Shown one piece after another: positions 17,242 through 26,106 of a stretch of 64,000 nucleotides of DNA. The stretch is from NCBI RefSeq assembly GCF_029714325.1, contig NZ_CP121666.1:9162501-9226500 (forward strand), written 5' to 3'. The notes under the pieces were generated by a model. It made no database searches and was not told the DNA's origin. It was given only the letters and a program-made list of their open reading frames with translations. The DNA is from Bradyrhizobium sp. CB1717 (GTDB lineage Bacteria; Pseudomonadota; Alphaproteobacteria; Rhizobiales; Xanthobacteraceae). How positions within the stretch are numbered: position 1 is the stretch's first letter; each line of letters begins with the position of its first letter. Made by a program: the position numbers and the translations under genes.

Positions 17242-18618
17242 ATGTCGATGCAGAATGTGGCCGCCCCTGCGCTTCCGTTCACCGCACCGAGGCGTAACGA
17301 GCTGACGCATATCCCCGGCGACGAGGGCTGGCCGATCATCGGCAAGACCTTTCAGGTGCTGGCCGATCCCAAGGGACATATCGAGGCCAACGGCGCCAAG
17401 TACGGCCCGGTCTACCGCACCCATGTGTTCGGCGAGACCAACGTCGTGCTGCTCGGACCCGAAGCCAACGAGCTCGTGATGTTCGACCAGCAGAAACTGT
17501 TCTCCTCGACCCATGGCTGGAACAAGGTGCTCGGGCTGTTGTTTCCGCGCGGGCTGATGCTGCTCGATTTCGACGAGCACCGTCTGCATCGCAAGACGCT
17601 GTCGGTCGCGTTCAAGTCCGGACCGATGAAATCCTATCTCAGCGACCTCGACCGCGGCATCGCCGCGCGCGTCGCGCAGTGGAAGGCGAAGCCCGGCGAG
17701 ATGCAGCTTTATCCGGCGATGAAGCAGCTGACGCTCGATCTCGCCGCCGCGTCCTTCCTCGGCGCCGATATCGGGCCGGAGGTCGACGAGATCAACCGCG
17801 CCTTCGTCGACATGGTCGCGGCCGCCGTCGCCCCGATCCGCAGGCCGCTGCCGGGCACGCAGATGGCGCGCGGCGTTGCGGGGCGCAAGCGCATCGTCGC
17901 TTATTTCCGCCAGCAGATCCCGCTCCGCCGCGGCAATCACGGCGGCGACGATCTGTTCTCGCAGCTCTGCCGCGCCACTCATGAGGATGGCGCGCTGCTG
18001 TCCGAGCAGGACATCATCGACCATATGAGCTTCCTGATGATGGCCGCGCACGACACGCTGACCTCGTCGCTCACCTCCTTCATCGGCGAGCTCGCCGCGA
18101 ACCCGGACTGGCAGGACAGGCTGCGCGCGGAGGTTCTGGCGCTCGGGCTTGCCCCCGGCGCGCCCAGCAGCTTCGACGATCTCGAAAAGATGCCGCTGTC
18201 GGAGATGGCCTTCAAGGAAGCGCTGCGGATCAAGCCGCCGGTGCCCTCGATGCCGCGCCGGGCGATGCGCGATTTCACCTTCAGGGGCTATACGATTCCC
18301 GCCGGCACCGCGGTCGGGGTCAACCCGCTCTACACGCACCACATGAAGGACATCTGGCCGGAGCCGGATCGCTTCGATCCCCTGCGTTTCACCGAAGAGG
18401 CGCAGCGTGGCCGCCACCGCTTCGCCTGGGTCCCGTTCGGCGGCGGTGCCCATATGTGCCTAGGCCTCCACTTCGCCTATATGCAGGCGAAGTGCTTCGC
18501 GCGGCACTTTTTGCAGAACATCGAGGTGTCGCTGGCGCCGGGCTACAAGCCGGACTGGCAGATGTGGCCGATCCCGAAGCCGCGAGACGGGCTGCGGGTG
18601 ACGGTGAAGGCGATTTAG
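17242..18618 (+). CDS. Cytochrome P450
   Basis: A 458-residue soluble P450. The heme-binding loop is VPFGGGAHMCLGLHFAYMQ with the axial Cys. The I-helix oxygen-activation motif is AAHDTLTSS, and the K-helix ExxR is KEALRIKPP. The N-terminus reads IPGDEGWPIIGKTFQVL, a proline/glycine-rich segment resembling the CYP120/CYP51-like group more than CYP101. No membrane anchor is seen. The ATG at 17242 is preceded by CGGAG. A monooxygenase gene lies upstream on the same strand and an SDR is convergent downstream. Substrate unknown; no ferredoxin or reductase gene is adjacent. Confidence 0.92.
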   Translation: MSMQNVAAPALPFTAPRRNELTHIPGDEGWPIIGKTFQVLADPKGHIEANGAKYGPVYRTHVFGETNVVLLGPEANELVMFDQQKLFSSTHGWNKVLGLLFPRGLMLLDFDEHRLHRKTLSVAFKSGPMKSYLSDLDRGIAARVAQWKAKPGEMQLYPAMKQLTLDLAAASFLGADIGPEVDEINRAFVDMVAAAVAPIRRPLPGTQMARGVAGRKRIVAYFRQQIPLRRGNHGGDDLFSQLCRATHEDGALLSEQDIIDHMSFLMMAAHDTLTSSLTSFIGELAANPDWQDRLRAEVLALGLAPGAPSSFDDLEKMPLSEMAFKEALRIKPPVPSMPRRAMRDFTFRGYTIPAGTAVGVNPLYTHHMKDIWPEPDRFDPLRFTEEAQRGRHRFAWVPFGGGAHMCLGLHFAYMQAKCFARHFLQNIEVSLAPGYKPDWQMWPIPKPRDGLRVTVKAI

Positions 18619-18627
18619 GGCCGCCAC

Positions 18628-18714
18628 CGTCATTGCGAGCGAAGTGAAGCAATCCAGGCTGTCTCCGCGGAAACGGTCTGGATTGCTTCGTCGCAAGGGC
18701 TCCTCGCAATGACG
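18628..18714. repeat. Palindromic repeat, CATTGCGAGCG family, copy 3
   Basis: CGTCATTGCGAGCGAAGTG at the left and CCTCGCAATGACG at the right, with AATCCAG...CTGGATTGC inside. It begins 10 bases after the P450 stop. The right arm carries an insertion (TCGTCGCAAGGGCTCC), a variant also seen in copy 4. Confidence 0.88.
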
Positions 18715-18727
18715 GAAACCCAGCCTC

Positions 18728-18826
18728 GTAGGGTGGGCAAAGGCGCGGAGCGCCGTGCCCACGATCTCTCGTGAAGGAAGCCGTGGTGGGCACGGCGCGC
18801 GAAGGGCGCGCCTTTGCCCACCCTAC
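18728..18826. repeat. Palindromic repeat, GGGTGGGCAAAG family, copy 2
   Basis: Arms GTAGGGTGGGCAAAGGCGCG and CGCGCCTTTGCCCACCCTAC are exact reverse complements, with inner GTGCCCACGA...GTGGGCACGG arms. It sits between the convergent P450 and SDR genes. Confidence 0.88.
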
Positions 18827-18845
18827 GGCACCGTCGCCGTAGCTC

Positions 18846-19685
18846 CTACGTCCCCTGATCGAACGCCTTGCGCAAGGCGCTCAAGCCCTGCTGCTGCTGG
18901 CTCCAGTTGCGGCCGCCGGTCATGGCGCCGTCGATGACGAGGTCGTGGCCGTTGATGAAGCTGGATTCGTCGCTGGCCAGGAACACCGCGGCATGGGCGA
19001 TGTCATCAGGGAGACCTGCGCGCGGGATCGGCTGCGCGGTCTTGTAGACCTCGCGCATCACCGCCGGCGTCTTCTCCGCGGCGTCGGTCGATAGCCCCAG
19101 AGCCTTGCCGAAAATTCCGGTCGCGATCGCGCCGGGCGAGATCGAGTTGACGCGCACATTGGACTCGCCGAGCTCCATCGCCACGCATTTGGTAAGATGG
19201 ATCACCGCAGCCTTGGCCGCGCCATAGACGATCGACGAGGAAAACCCGGCGAGGCGGCCAGCAATGCTGCCATTGTTGATGATGCTGCCAGATCCCTGCA
19301 TCTTCATATAAGGTGCGGCGTGCTTCATGCCGAGCATGACGCTGCGCACCAGCGTCGCCATCGCCGCGTCGAAGCGGTCGACCTCGAGACCCTCGATGCC
19401 GCCGGTCTGCGCCGGGCCGCCGGCATTGTTGAAAAGGCAATCGATGCGGCCGAACCTCTCCACCGCAAGCGCGATCAGCGCCTGCATCTGCGCTTCGACC
19501 GTCACGTCGGTCTGGCGGAAGACGCAGTTTTCCCCGAGCTGCCGCGCCAGCGCCTCGCCTTCCGGTATGCGCCGCCCGGCGATCACAATTTTGGCACCTT
19601 CGGCAACGAAGACTTCCGCAGTCCGCAATCCGATCCCGCTGGTCGCGCCCGTGATCACCGCCACCTTGCCGTCTAGCCTGCCCAT
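18846..19685 (-). CDS. SDR family oxidoreductase
   Basis: A 279-residue short-chain dehydrogenase/reductase. The cofactor motif is TGATSGIG; then come NNAGG, a catalytic Ser in NNGSIAGR, and the Tyr-Lys pair in VYGAAKAAV. VNSISPGAIATGIF follows, as usual for classical SDRs. The Arg in VIAGRR after strand 2 leaves NADP use possible, but cofactor choice is not certain. The ATG at 19685 (MGRLDGK) is the normal family start; the frame extends to 19730 without domain content. It is divergent from the HWE kinase gene. An alcohol or ketone substrate linked to the P450 and monooxygenase genes is only inferred. Confidence 0.9.
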   Translation of the reverse strand: MGRLDGKVAVITGATSGIGLRTAEVFVAEGAKIVIAGRRIPEGEALARQLGENCVFRQTDVTVEAQMQALIALAVERFGRIDCLFNNAGGPAQTGGIEGLEVDRFDAAMATLVRSVMLGMKHAAPYMKMQGSGSIINNGSIAGRLAGFSSSIVYGAAKAAVIHLTKCVAMELGESNVRVNSISPGAIATGIFGKALGLSTDAAEKTPAVMREVYKTAQPIPRAGLPDDIAHAAVFLASDESSFINGHDLVIDGAMTGGRNWSQQQQGLSALRKAFDQGT

Positions 19686-19864
19686 GGAATGTCCCTGCTT
19701 TCGAACCCCTTGACGCCAAACGGCGAACACCGATCGACGACGGCACCGCGACAGTCGGCGCCGCGACAGTCACTATTCCTGCCGGCTTCCGACAAGGCAA
19801 GCTTTGCTTGCGCGCCCGACATGCGTAACATTCAAGGCGGCCGCACGTCGCAACCGGGCTGCGC

Positions 19865-20830
19865 ATGGAGAAGCTGATCGAGGAGTTCCGCAAGGGCTGG
19901 CAGGGCGCGGCACCGCCGTCGCTCGGCCTGAGCGTCGCCTTTGCGATCACCTGCCTGCTGGTTGCGACGCTGACGCGCTGGGGCCTCGCCCATGTCCGGC
20001 CCGACGTCTATTTCACCCCCTATTTTCCGGCCGTGTTCTTCGCCGCTGCCTTCGGAGGTTTTCGGATCGGCATCGTGACGGCGATCATCGGCGGCGTGCT
20101 CGGCGTGGTCCTGAATTTCAGCGATGCCATTGCCGACAACGCCCGCTTTGCCCTGCTGGCGCTGTACTGGGTGGTCTGTGCACTCACCATCTGGGGCGTC
20201 GAACATTATCGCACGCTCCTGATCGAGCAGCGCCGGATCTCGAAGCGCCTGATCGAGGAGGAAGAGTATCGCAAGCTGCTGGTCGACGAGCTGCAGCACC
20301 GGCTGAAGAACAAGCTCTCGACCGTGCACGCCGTGATTCATCAGGTGCTGCACGACCAGCCACAGGTCTGGGCCCGGATCGATCCGCGGCTGCGTTCGCT
20401 GGCCACGACCGACGATCTGATCTCGCGGATCGACAAGGGGGGCTGCGATATCCGCGACCTCTTGATCGCCGAGCTCGGGCCCTACGGCCATGTCCGCTTC
20501 ACCCTCAACGGCGACCGGCTGTTCCTGCCGCCGAAGCTCGCGGTCACGCTGTCATTGATGTTTCACGAGCTCGCCACCAATGCAGGAAAGTATGGCGCAT
20601 TCTCCGCGCCCCGCGGTCTGTTGCAGGTGTCATGGACCGTCAGCGAGGACCGCCTGACCGTCACCTGGGACGAAACCGAAGGGCCGAGCGTGGACAAAGT
20701 GTCCGAGCCCGGCTTCGGCACCAAGCTGCTGAAATCGGCACTTTCGGCTTTCGATGGCAGAACCGAGATCTCCTATCTCAAGTCCGGCCTGCATTGCATC
20801 ATGCAATGCCGCATCCCCAAGGGCGGCTAG
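19865..20830 (+). CDS. HWE-family sensor histidine kinase with N-terminal membrane domain
   Basis: A 321-residue kinase. Residues 20-115 have three or four hydrophobic segments with the DUF4118/KdpD-like sensor look (FTPYFPAVFFAAAFGGFRIGI). The dimerisation helix has VDELQHRLKNKLSTVHAVIHQV, where the His precedes R-x-K-N as in HWE/HisKA_2 kinases. The ATPase part has FHELATNAGKYGA and VTWDETEGP, the latter giving the W-x-E of the HWE name. No receiver or PhyR-like gene is adjacent, so its partner is unknown; many HWE kinases feed the general stress response. A GC-rich hairpin follows the stop. Confidence 0.88.
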   Translation: MEKLIEEFRKGWQGAAPPSLGLSVAFAITCLLVATLTRWGLAHVRPDVYFTPYFPAVFFAAAFGGFRIGIVTAIIGGVLGVVLNFSDAIADNARFALLALYWVVCALTIWGVEHYRTLLIEQRRISKRLIEEEEYRKLLVDELQHRLKNKLSTVHAVIHQVLHDQPQVWARIDPRLRSLATTDDLISRIDKGGCDIRDLLIAELGPYGHVRFTLNGDRLFLPPKLAVTLSLMFHELATNAGKYGAFSAPRGLLQVSWTVSEDRLTVTWDETEGPSVDKVSEPGFGTKLLKSALSAFDGRTEISYLKSGLHCIMQCRIPKGG

Positions 20831-20862
20831 ACTCGAAACAAACGAAAGAGATGCGCGAAGGT

Positions 20863-20882
20863 CACGCGCGCTTTCGCGCGTG
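20863..20882 (+). terminator. GC-rich hairpin after the HWE kinase gene
   Basis: CACGCGCG-CTTT-CGCGCGTG, perfect 8-base arms, 32 bases after the stop codon. There is no T-run, so it may be a 3'-end stabiliser rather than an intrinsic terminator. Confidence 0.4.
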
Positions 20883-21028
20883 CCGTTGACGCTCTGTTAA
20901 TGACGATTTTCTGCGCGCGTCGCATCGCCGCAAAACACCCCCGTATTTCTCCGCACCCCTTAACCAAACTTAAGAGGGAACTACGCATGATTGCGTGCAT
21001 TGCAAAGGCGCGCTGAACAACAAGATTC

Positions 21029-22774
21029 ATGACTTCTATGAACGACAACAAATATTCCGGCGCGAATGAAGCCGAACTCGGATTTCTCAAGGAAATCGTT
21101 AGAATGCTGCCGGCCGGCCTGACCGTGCAGGACGCCCATGGCGAGCTTCTGCTGGTTAACGATGCCGCTGCGGCCCAGCTCGGCATGGACGGCAGCCGTC
21201 CGGCGCCGGATCTGGCGCCGCGCCGCGAAGCCTGCCGCAAGGCGCTCAGCGTCGGCCAGGCCGTCGTCACCGAGGAAGCGCTTCACGACGGCGCCGCACG
21301 CCAGGTGCTGCTCACGACCCATCGTCCCGTTCGCCTCGCCGGACGCGAGCTCCTGATCTCGGCCTCCTCCGACATCACCGAGCAGAAGAATTTCGAGGAT
21401 CAGCTGTTCCGCTCGGCCTATTTCGACGAGCTGACCGGCCTGCCCTCGCGCCGCGTGATCGAGCATCGCGCAAACAGCCTGCTCGCGCGCGATCGCAGCA
21501 GCGAGCGCTTCGCGCTGGCCTTTCTCGACGTCGACAATTTCAAGCACATCAACGACTATTACGGCCACGCCGTGGGCGATGCGCTGCTGGTCGAGCTGTC
21601 GAAGCGGCTCGGGCGGGACTTGCGCGATTCCGACATGCTGTCGCGCATCTCCGGCGACGAATTCCTGCTGCTGCTCTCCCCGATCCAGGGCCAGGAGGAA
21701 GTCGCCGAGTTCATGCAGTCGACGCTGGAACGGCTGACCGCGCCCTTCTTCATCGACCATTCGGAAGTCTTCGCTTCGACTTCGGTCGGCATCAGCCTCT
21801 ATCCCGACCACGGGCGCAGCTTCGAGACGCTGCGGCAGAACGCCGACATCGCGATGTACCGCATCAAGAACAACGGCAAGGGACTGGTCGCGTTCTTCGA
21901 CGCCAGCATGGAGCGCGAGGCGCTGGCGCGGAGCAAGATCGAACAGTCGCTGCGGCTCGCCATCCTGGAAAAGCGCTTCTGCTGCGCCTTCCAGTCCAAG
22001 GTCGACATCCGTACGCAGGCCGTGAAGGGCATCGAGGCCCTGGTGCGCCTTCGCGACGACGAGGGCGTGATCCAGGCGCCGGGCTCGTTCATCAACCTCG
22101 CCGGCGAGCTCGGCCTGATCGACGAGCTGACCCATCTCGTGCTCGCCGAGATCGTCAAGTCGATCGACCTGATCAACGACACCTTCGGCGCGGAAGCGAC
22201 CATCAGCATCAACGTCGCCGCCAAGCAGGCCGGCAATCCCGAGTTCATGCGCAGCTTCGCGCGGGCGCTGGAAGATACCGGCTTTCCGCAGCGCTTCATG
22301 ATCGAGGTGACGGAAGACGCCTTCGTCGCCAAGAATCATTTCCAGGCCGAGATCCTGCCGTTGTTCCGCAAGCTCGGCGTCGGCATCTCGATCGACGATT
22401 TCGGCACCGGCTATTCCTCGCTCTCGGCGCTCGCGGACATCACCGCGGACGAGATCAAGATCGACCGCTCCTTCATCACTGACATCCACAAGCGCCCGCG
22501 CAGCCAGGGCATTCTGCGCGCGATCGAATCCTTAAGTGAAGCGCTCGGCATCACCGTGATCGCCGAAGGCCTCGAATCCTACGAGGAGCTGGCTTATCTC
22601 CAGGCCGCGACCAAGATCCGCTACGCGCAGGGCTATTACTTCTCCCGCCCGATCTTCCTGGAGGAGCTGAAGCTCGCAACGCCTGCCTCCAGCGAGGCGC
22701 GCGGCAGCGTCGCCAGCCGCCCGATGCAGCAGAACCGCCAGGGCTATTCGCGGGCGAGCGGGTATCGACGGTAG
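21029..22774 (+). CDS. Bifunctional-type GGDEF-EAL c-di-GMP protein with PAS-like sensor
   Basis: A 581-residue cytoplasmic protein. Residues 10-125 form a PAS-like domain (LPAGLTVQDAHGELLLVNDAAAAQL). The GGDEF domain follows (FDELTGLPSRR, DVDNFKHINDYYGH), with the signature changed to RISGDEF. The EAL domain has GIEALVRLRDDEG, the metal-site DDFGTGYSSLS, EVTEDAF, and ends QGYYFSRP. The EAL residues look intact, so phosphodiesterase activity is likely. SGDEF is a tolerated variant in some cyclases, so synthesis cannot be excluded. No membrane segments. The start at 21029 is the first ATG; an in-frame ATG lies three codons later. Confidence 0.9.
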   Translation: MTSMNDNKYSGANEAELGFLKEIVRMLPAGLTVQDAHGELLLVNDAAAAQLGMDGSRPAPDLAPRREACRKALSVGQAVVTEEALHDGAARQVLLTTHRPVRLAGRELLISASSDITEQKNFEDQLFRSAYFDELTGLPSRRVIEHRANSLLARDRSSERFALAFLDVDNFKHINDYYGHAVGDALLVELSKRLGRDLRDSDMLSRISGDEFLLLLSPIQGQEEVAEFMQSTLERLTAPFFIDHSEVFASTSVGISLYPDHGRSFETLRQNADIAMYRIKNNGKGLVAFFDASMEREALARSKIEQSLRLAILEKRFCCAFQSKVDIRTQAVKGIEALVRLRDDEGVIQAPGSFINLAGELGLIDELTHLVLAEIVKSIDLINDTFGAEATISINVAAKQAGNPEFMRSFARALEDTGFPQRFMIEVTEDAFVAKNHFQAEILPLFRKLGVGISIDDFGTGYSSLSALADITADEIKIDRSFITDIHKRPRSQGILRAIESLSEALGITVIAEGLESYEELAYLQAATKIRYAQGYYFSRPIFLEELKLATPASSEARGSVASRPMQQNRQGYSRASGYRR

Positions 22775-22800
22775 GTCGACAGCGGCGCACCAATCTCCGT

Positions 22801-22942
22801 GTCGTCCTGGCGAAAGCCAGGATCCCATTACCCCAGGGAGATGTCGTGATGCGGGATGGTAACCACGAGTCCTCGCCAAACCTCTCCCTGGGGTAATGGG
22901 TCCTGGATCGGCGCTCGCTTTGCTCGCTTGTCCAGGACGACG
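22801..22942. repeat. Composite nested palindromic repeat
   Basis: It begins with GTCGTCCTGGCGAAAGCCAG (as at 11134) and ends with TCCAGGACGAC, so the outer arms pair. Inside, perfect 18-base arms lie at 22824-22841 (CCCATTACCCCAGGGAGA) and 22883-22900 (its reverse complement), around a loop of 41 bases. It follows the GGDEF-EAL gene. Confidence 0.9.
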
Positions 22943-23035
22943 GCTGAGAATGAGTTGCTCCTTGACCCACCAATTCCCCCTTTGAAATTACTACCCTTTT
23001 GGTAATACACAGGCGGGCTTCCCGCGAGGCACGCC

Positions 23036-24478
<1,443 letters not shown>

Positions 24479-24482
24479 GTTT

Positions 24483-24508
24483 CGAGACTCTGGGTGTCCG
24501 GAGTCTCG
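24483..24508. promoter_or_regulatory. Inverted repeat CGAGACTC-N10-GAGTCTCG, candidate activator-binding site
   Basis: Perfect 8-base arms around a 10-base spacer, five bases after the activator stop codon. The centre is about 125 bases upstream of the predicted transcription start of the sigma54 promoter, a normal distance for an upstream activator sequence. No T-run follows, so a terminator is less likely but not excluded. Confidence 0.55.
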
Positions 24509-24596
24509 GAATCCTGACACGCGATCTGGCCGCTCTTTCCCATAGCATTCACTGAATCTGCTGGGTTTTCAGCCAATTTGGCAAACCTGCGGCATC

Positions 24597-24612
24597 TGGC
24601 GCGGAGCTTGCT
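24597..24612 (+). promoter_or_regulatory. Sigma54 -24/-12 promoter for the MHS permease gene
   Basis: TGGCGCGGAGCTTGCT matches the consensus TGGCACG-N4-TTGCW with one change, and GG and GC have the exact 12-base register. Transcription should start near 24622, about 50 bases before the permease ATG. An overlapping weaker candidate, TGGCAAACCTGCGGCA, lies at 24579-24594. Confidence 0.75.
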
Positions 24613-24672
24613 CTTCGCTCCGCACAATGACGCATGCTGCACATGCGCATTCGCAACCAGGGAGGACGCAAG

Positions 24673-25983
24673 ATGAGTGAAGCGATCTCGGTCCATCAGC
24701 TTCAGACGAGACAGCCCTCGCACGTCACGGTCGCCACCGCGAGCCTGATCGGCACGGCGATCGAGTGGTACGACTTCTTCCTCTACGGCACCGCCGCGGC
24801 GCTGATCTTCAACAAGCTGTTCTTTCCGACCTTCGACCCGATGATGGGAACGCTGCTGGCGTTCGCGACCTACGCGCTCGGCTTCATCGCGCGCCCGCTC
24901 GGCGGCGTCGTGTTCGGGCACTACGGCGACAAGATCGGCCGCAAGACCATGCTCTATCTGACGCTGCTGATCATGGGCGCGGCGACGGCGGCGATCGGCT
25001 TCCTGCCGACCTACGAGACCGCTGGCATCTGGGCCGCGATCCTGCTCGTCACCTGCCGGCTGATCCAGGGCTTTGGCCTTGGCGGCGAATGGGGCGGCGC
25101 GGTGCTGATGGCGGTCGAGCACGCGCCCGCAGACAGACGCGGCTTTTACGGCAGCTGGCCGCAGCTCGGCGCCCCGCTCGGCCTCGTGCTCGGCACGCTG
25201 GTGTTCTCGGTGGTGTCGGCGCTGCTGACCGACGCGCAGCTCTATGCCTGGGGCTGGCGCATTCCGTTCCTGTTCTCGATCGCGCTGGTGCTGGTCGGGC
25301 TGTGGATCCGCTTCACCATCGCGGAATCGCCGGAGTTCCAGAAGGTCAAGGACACCAAGCAGGAAGTGAAGATGCCGATCCTCGAAGCGATCAGGATGTA
25401 TCCCAAGAACATCCTGCTCGCGATGGGCGCGCGCTTCGCCGAGAACGGCTTCTTCTACATCTACGCGACCTTCGTGCTCGCCTATGCCACGCAAACGCTC
25501 GGCATGAACAAGCAGGACATGCTCAACGGCGTGCTGATCGGCGCGGCGATCGAGACCTTCACCATCCCCGCCTTCGGCGCGCTCTCCGACCGGCTCGGGC
25601 GGCGGCCGATCTACATCTTCGGCGCGGTGTTCTCGGCGCTGATGTCGTTCCCGCTGTTCATGCTGCTTGCGACCAAGAACGCGCAATACGCCTGGATCGC
25701 GATCGTGCTCGGTCTCGCCGTCGGCCATGCCGCGATGTACGGGCCGCAGGCGAGCTTCCTGTCGGAGCTTTTCGGCACCAAGGTGCGCTATAGCGGCGTC
25801 TCGCTCGGCTACAACCTCGCCTCGATCTTTGCCGGCGCGCTGTCGCCGCTGATCGCGACGGGGTTGATGACGGCCTATGCGCCGGCGACCTGGCCGATCT
25901 CGCTCTACATGATCGCACTGGCGCTCATCACGATCGTCTCGGTCTATTTCGCCACCGAAACCCGCAAGGTCGCCCAGCCCTGA
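24673..25983 (+). CDS. MFS transporter, metabolite:H+ symporter (MHS) type
   Basis: A 436-residue 12-TM permease. The opening SLIGTAIEWYDFFLYGTAAAL, GHYGDKIGRKTMLYLTLL, and FGLGGEWGGAVLMAVEHAP blocks are hallmarks of the MHS family (KgtP, ShiA, ProP), which import organic acids, shikimate or betaines with protons. GGAGG seven bases before the ATG fixes the start at 24673. It lies directly behind a sigma54 promoter and in front of a CoA-transferase gene, so import of an organic acid that is then activated to its CoA ester is likely. Exact substrate unknown. Confidence 0.92.
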   Translation: MSEAISVHQLQTRQPSHVTVATASLIGTAIEWYDFFLYGTAAALIFNKLFFPTFDPMMGTLLAFATYALGFIARPLGGVVFGHYGDKIGRKTMLYLTLLIMGAATAAIGFLPTYETAGIWAAILLVTCRLIQGFGLGGEWGGAVLMAVEHAPADRRGFYGSWPQLGAPLGLVLGTLVFSVVSALLTDAQLYAWGWRIPFLFSIALVLVGLWIRFTIAESPEFQKVKDTKQEVKMPILEAIRMYPKNILLAMGARFAENGFFYIYATFVLAYATQTLGMNKQDMLNGVLIGAAIETFTIPAFGALSDRLGRRPIYIFGAVFSALMSFPLFMLLATKNAQYAWIAIVLGLAVGHAAMYGPQASFLSELFGTKVRYSGVSLGYNLASIFAGALSPLIATGLMTAYAPATWPISLYMIALALITIVSVYFATETRKVAQP

Positions 25984-26012
25984 ACGGGCTGAATGCGCCC
26001 CTCCGCGACGCC

Positions 26013-26037
26013 GGAGCGGCTGGTCGCCAGCCGCTCC
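26013..26037 (+). other. Perfect 11-base-stem hairpin between permease and CoA-transferase genes
   Basis: GGAGCGGCTGG-TCG-CCAGCCGCTCC lies 30 bases after the permease stop and 70 bases before the CoA-transferase ATG. There is no T-run. It could be an mRNA-processing or stability element that sets the relative expression of the two genes; transcription may read through. Confidence 0.7.
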
Positions 26038-26106
26038 ACGCGATACGAATAGAGGCAAGCGAGAAGAACCGGCATGCGGTCCGCAACAGACATAGGAGGG
26101 AATGCC

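Noticed and set aside
16885..18453. Minus-strand open frame of 522 codons across the P450 gene
   Set aside because: Antisense shadow; P450 motifs on the plus strand are complete.
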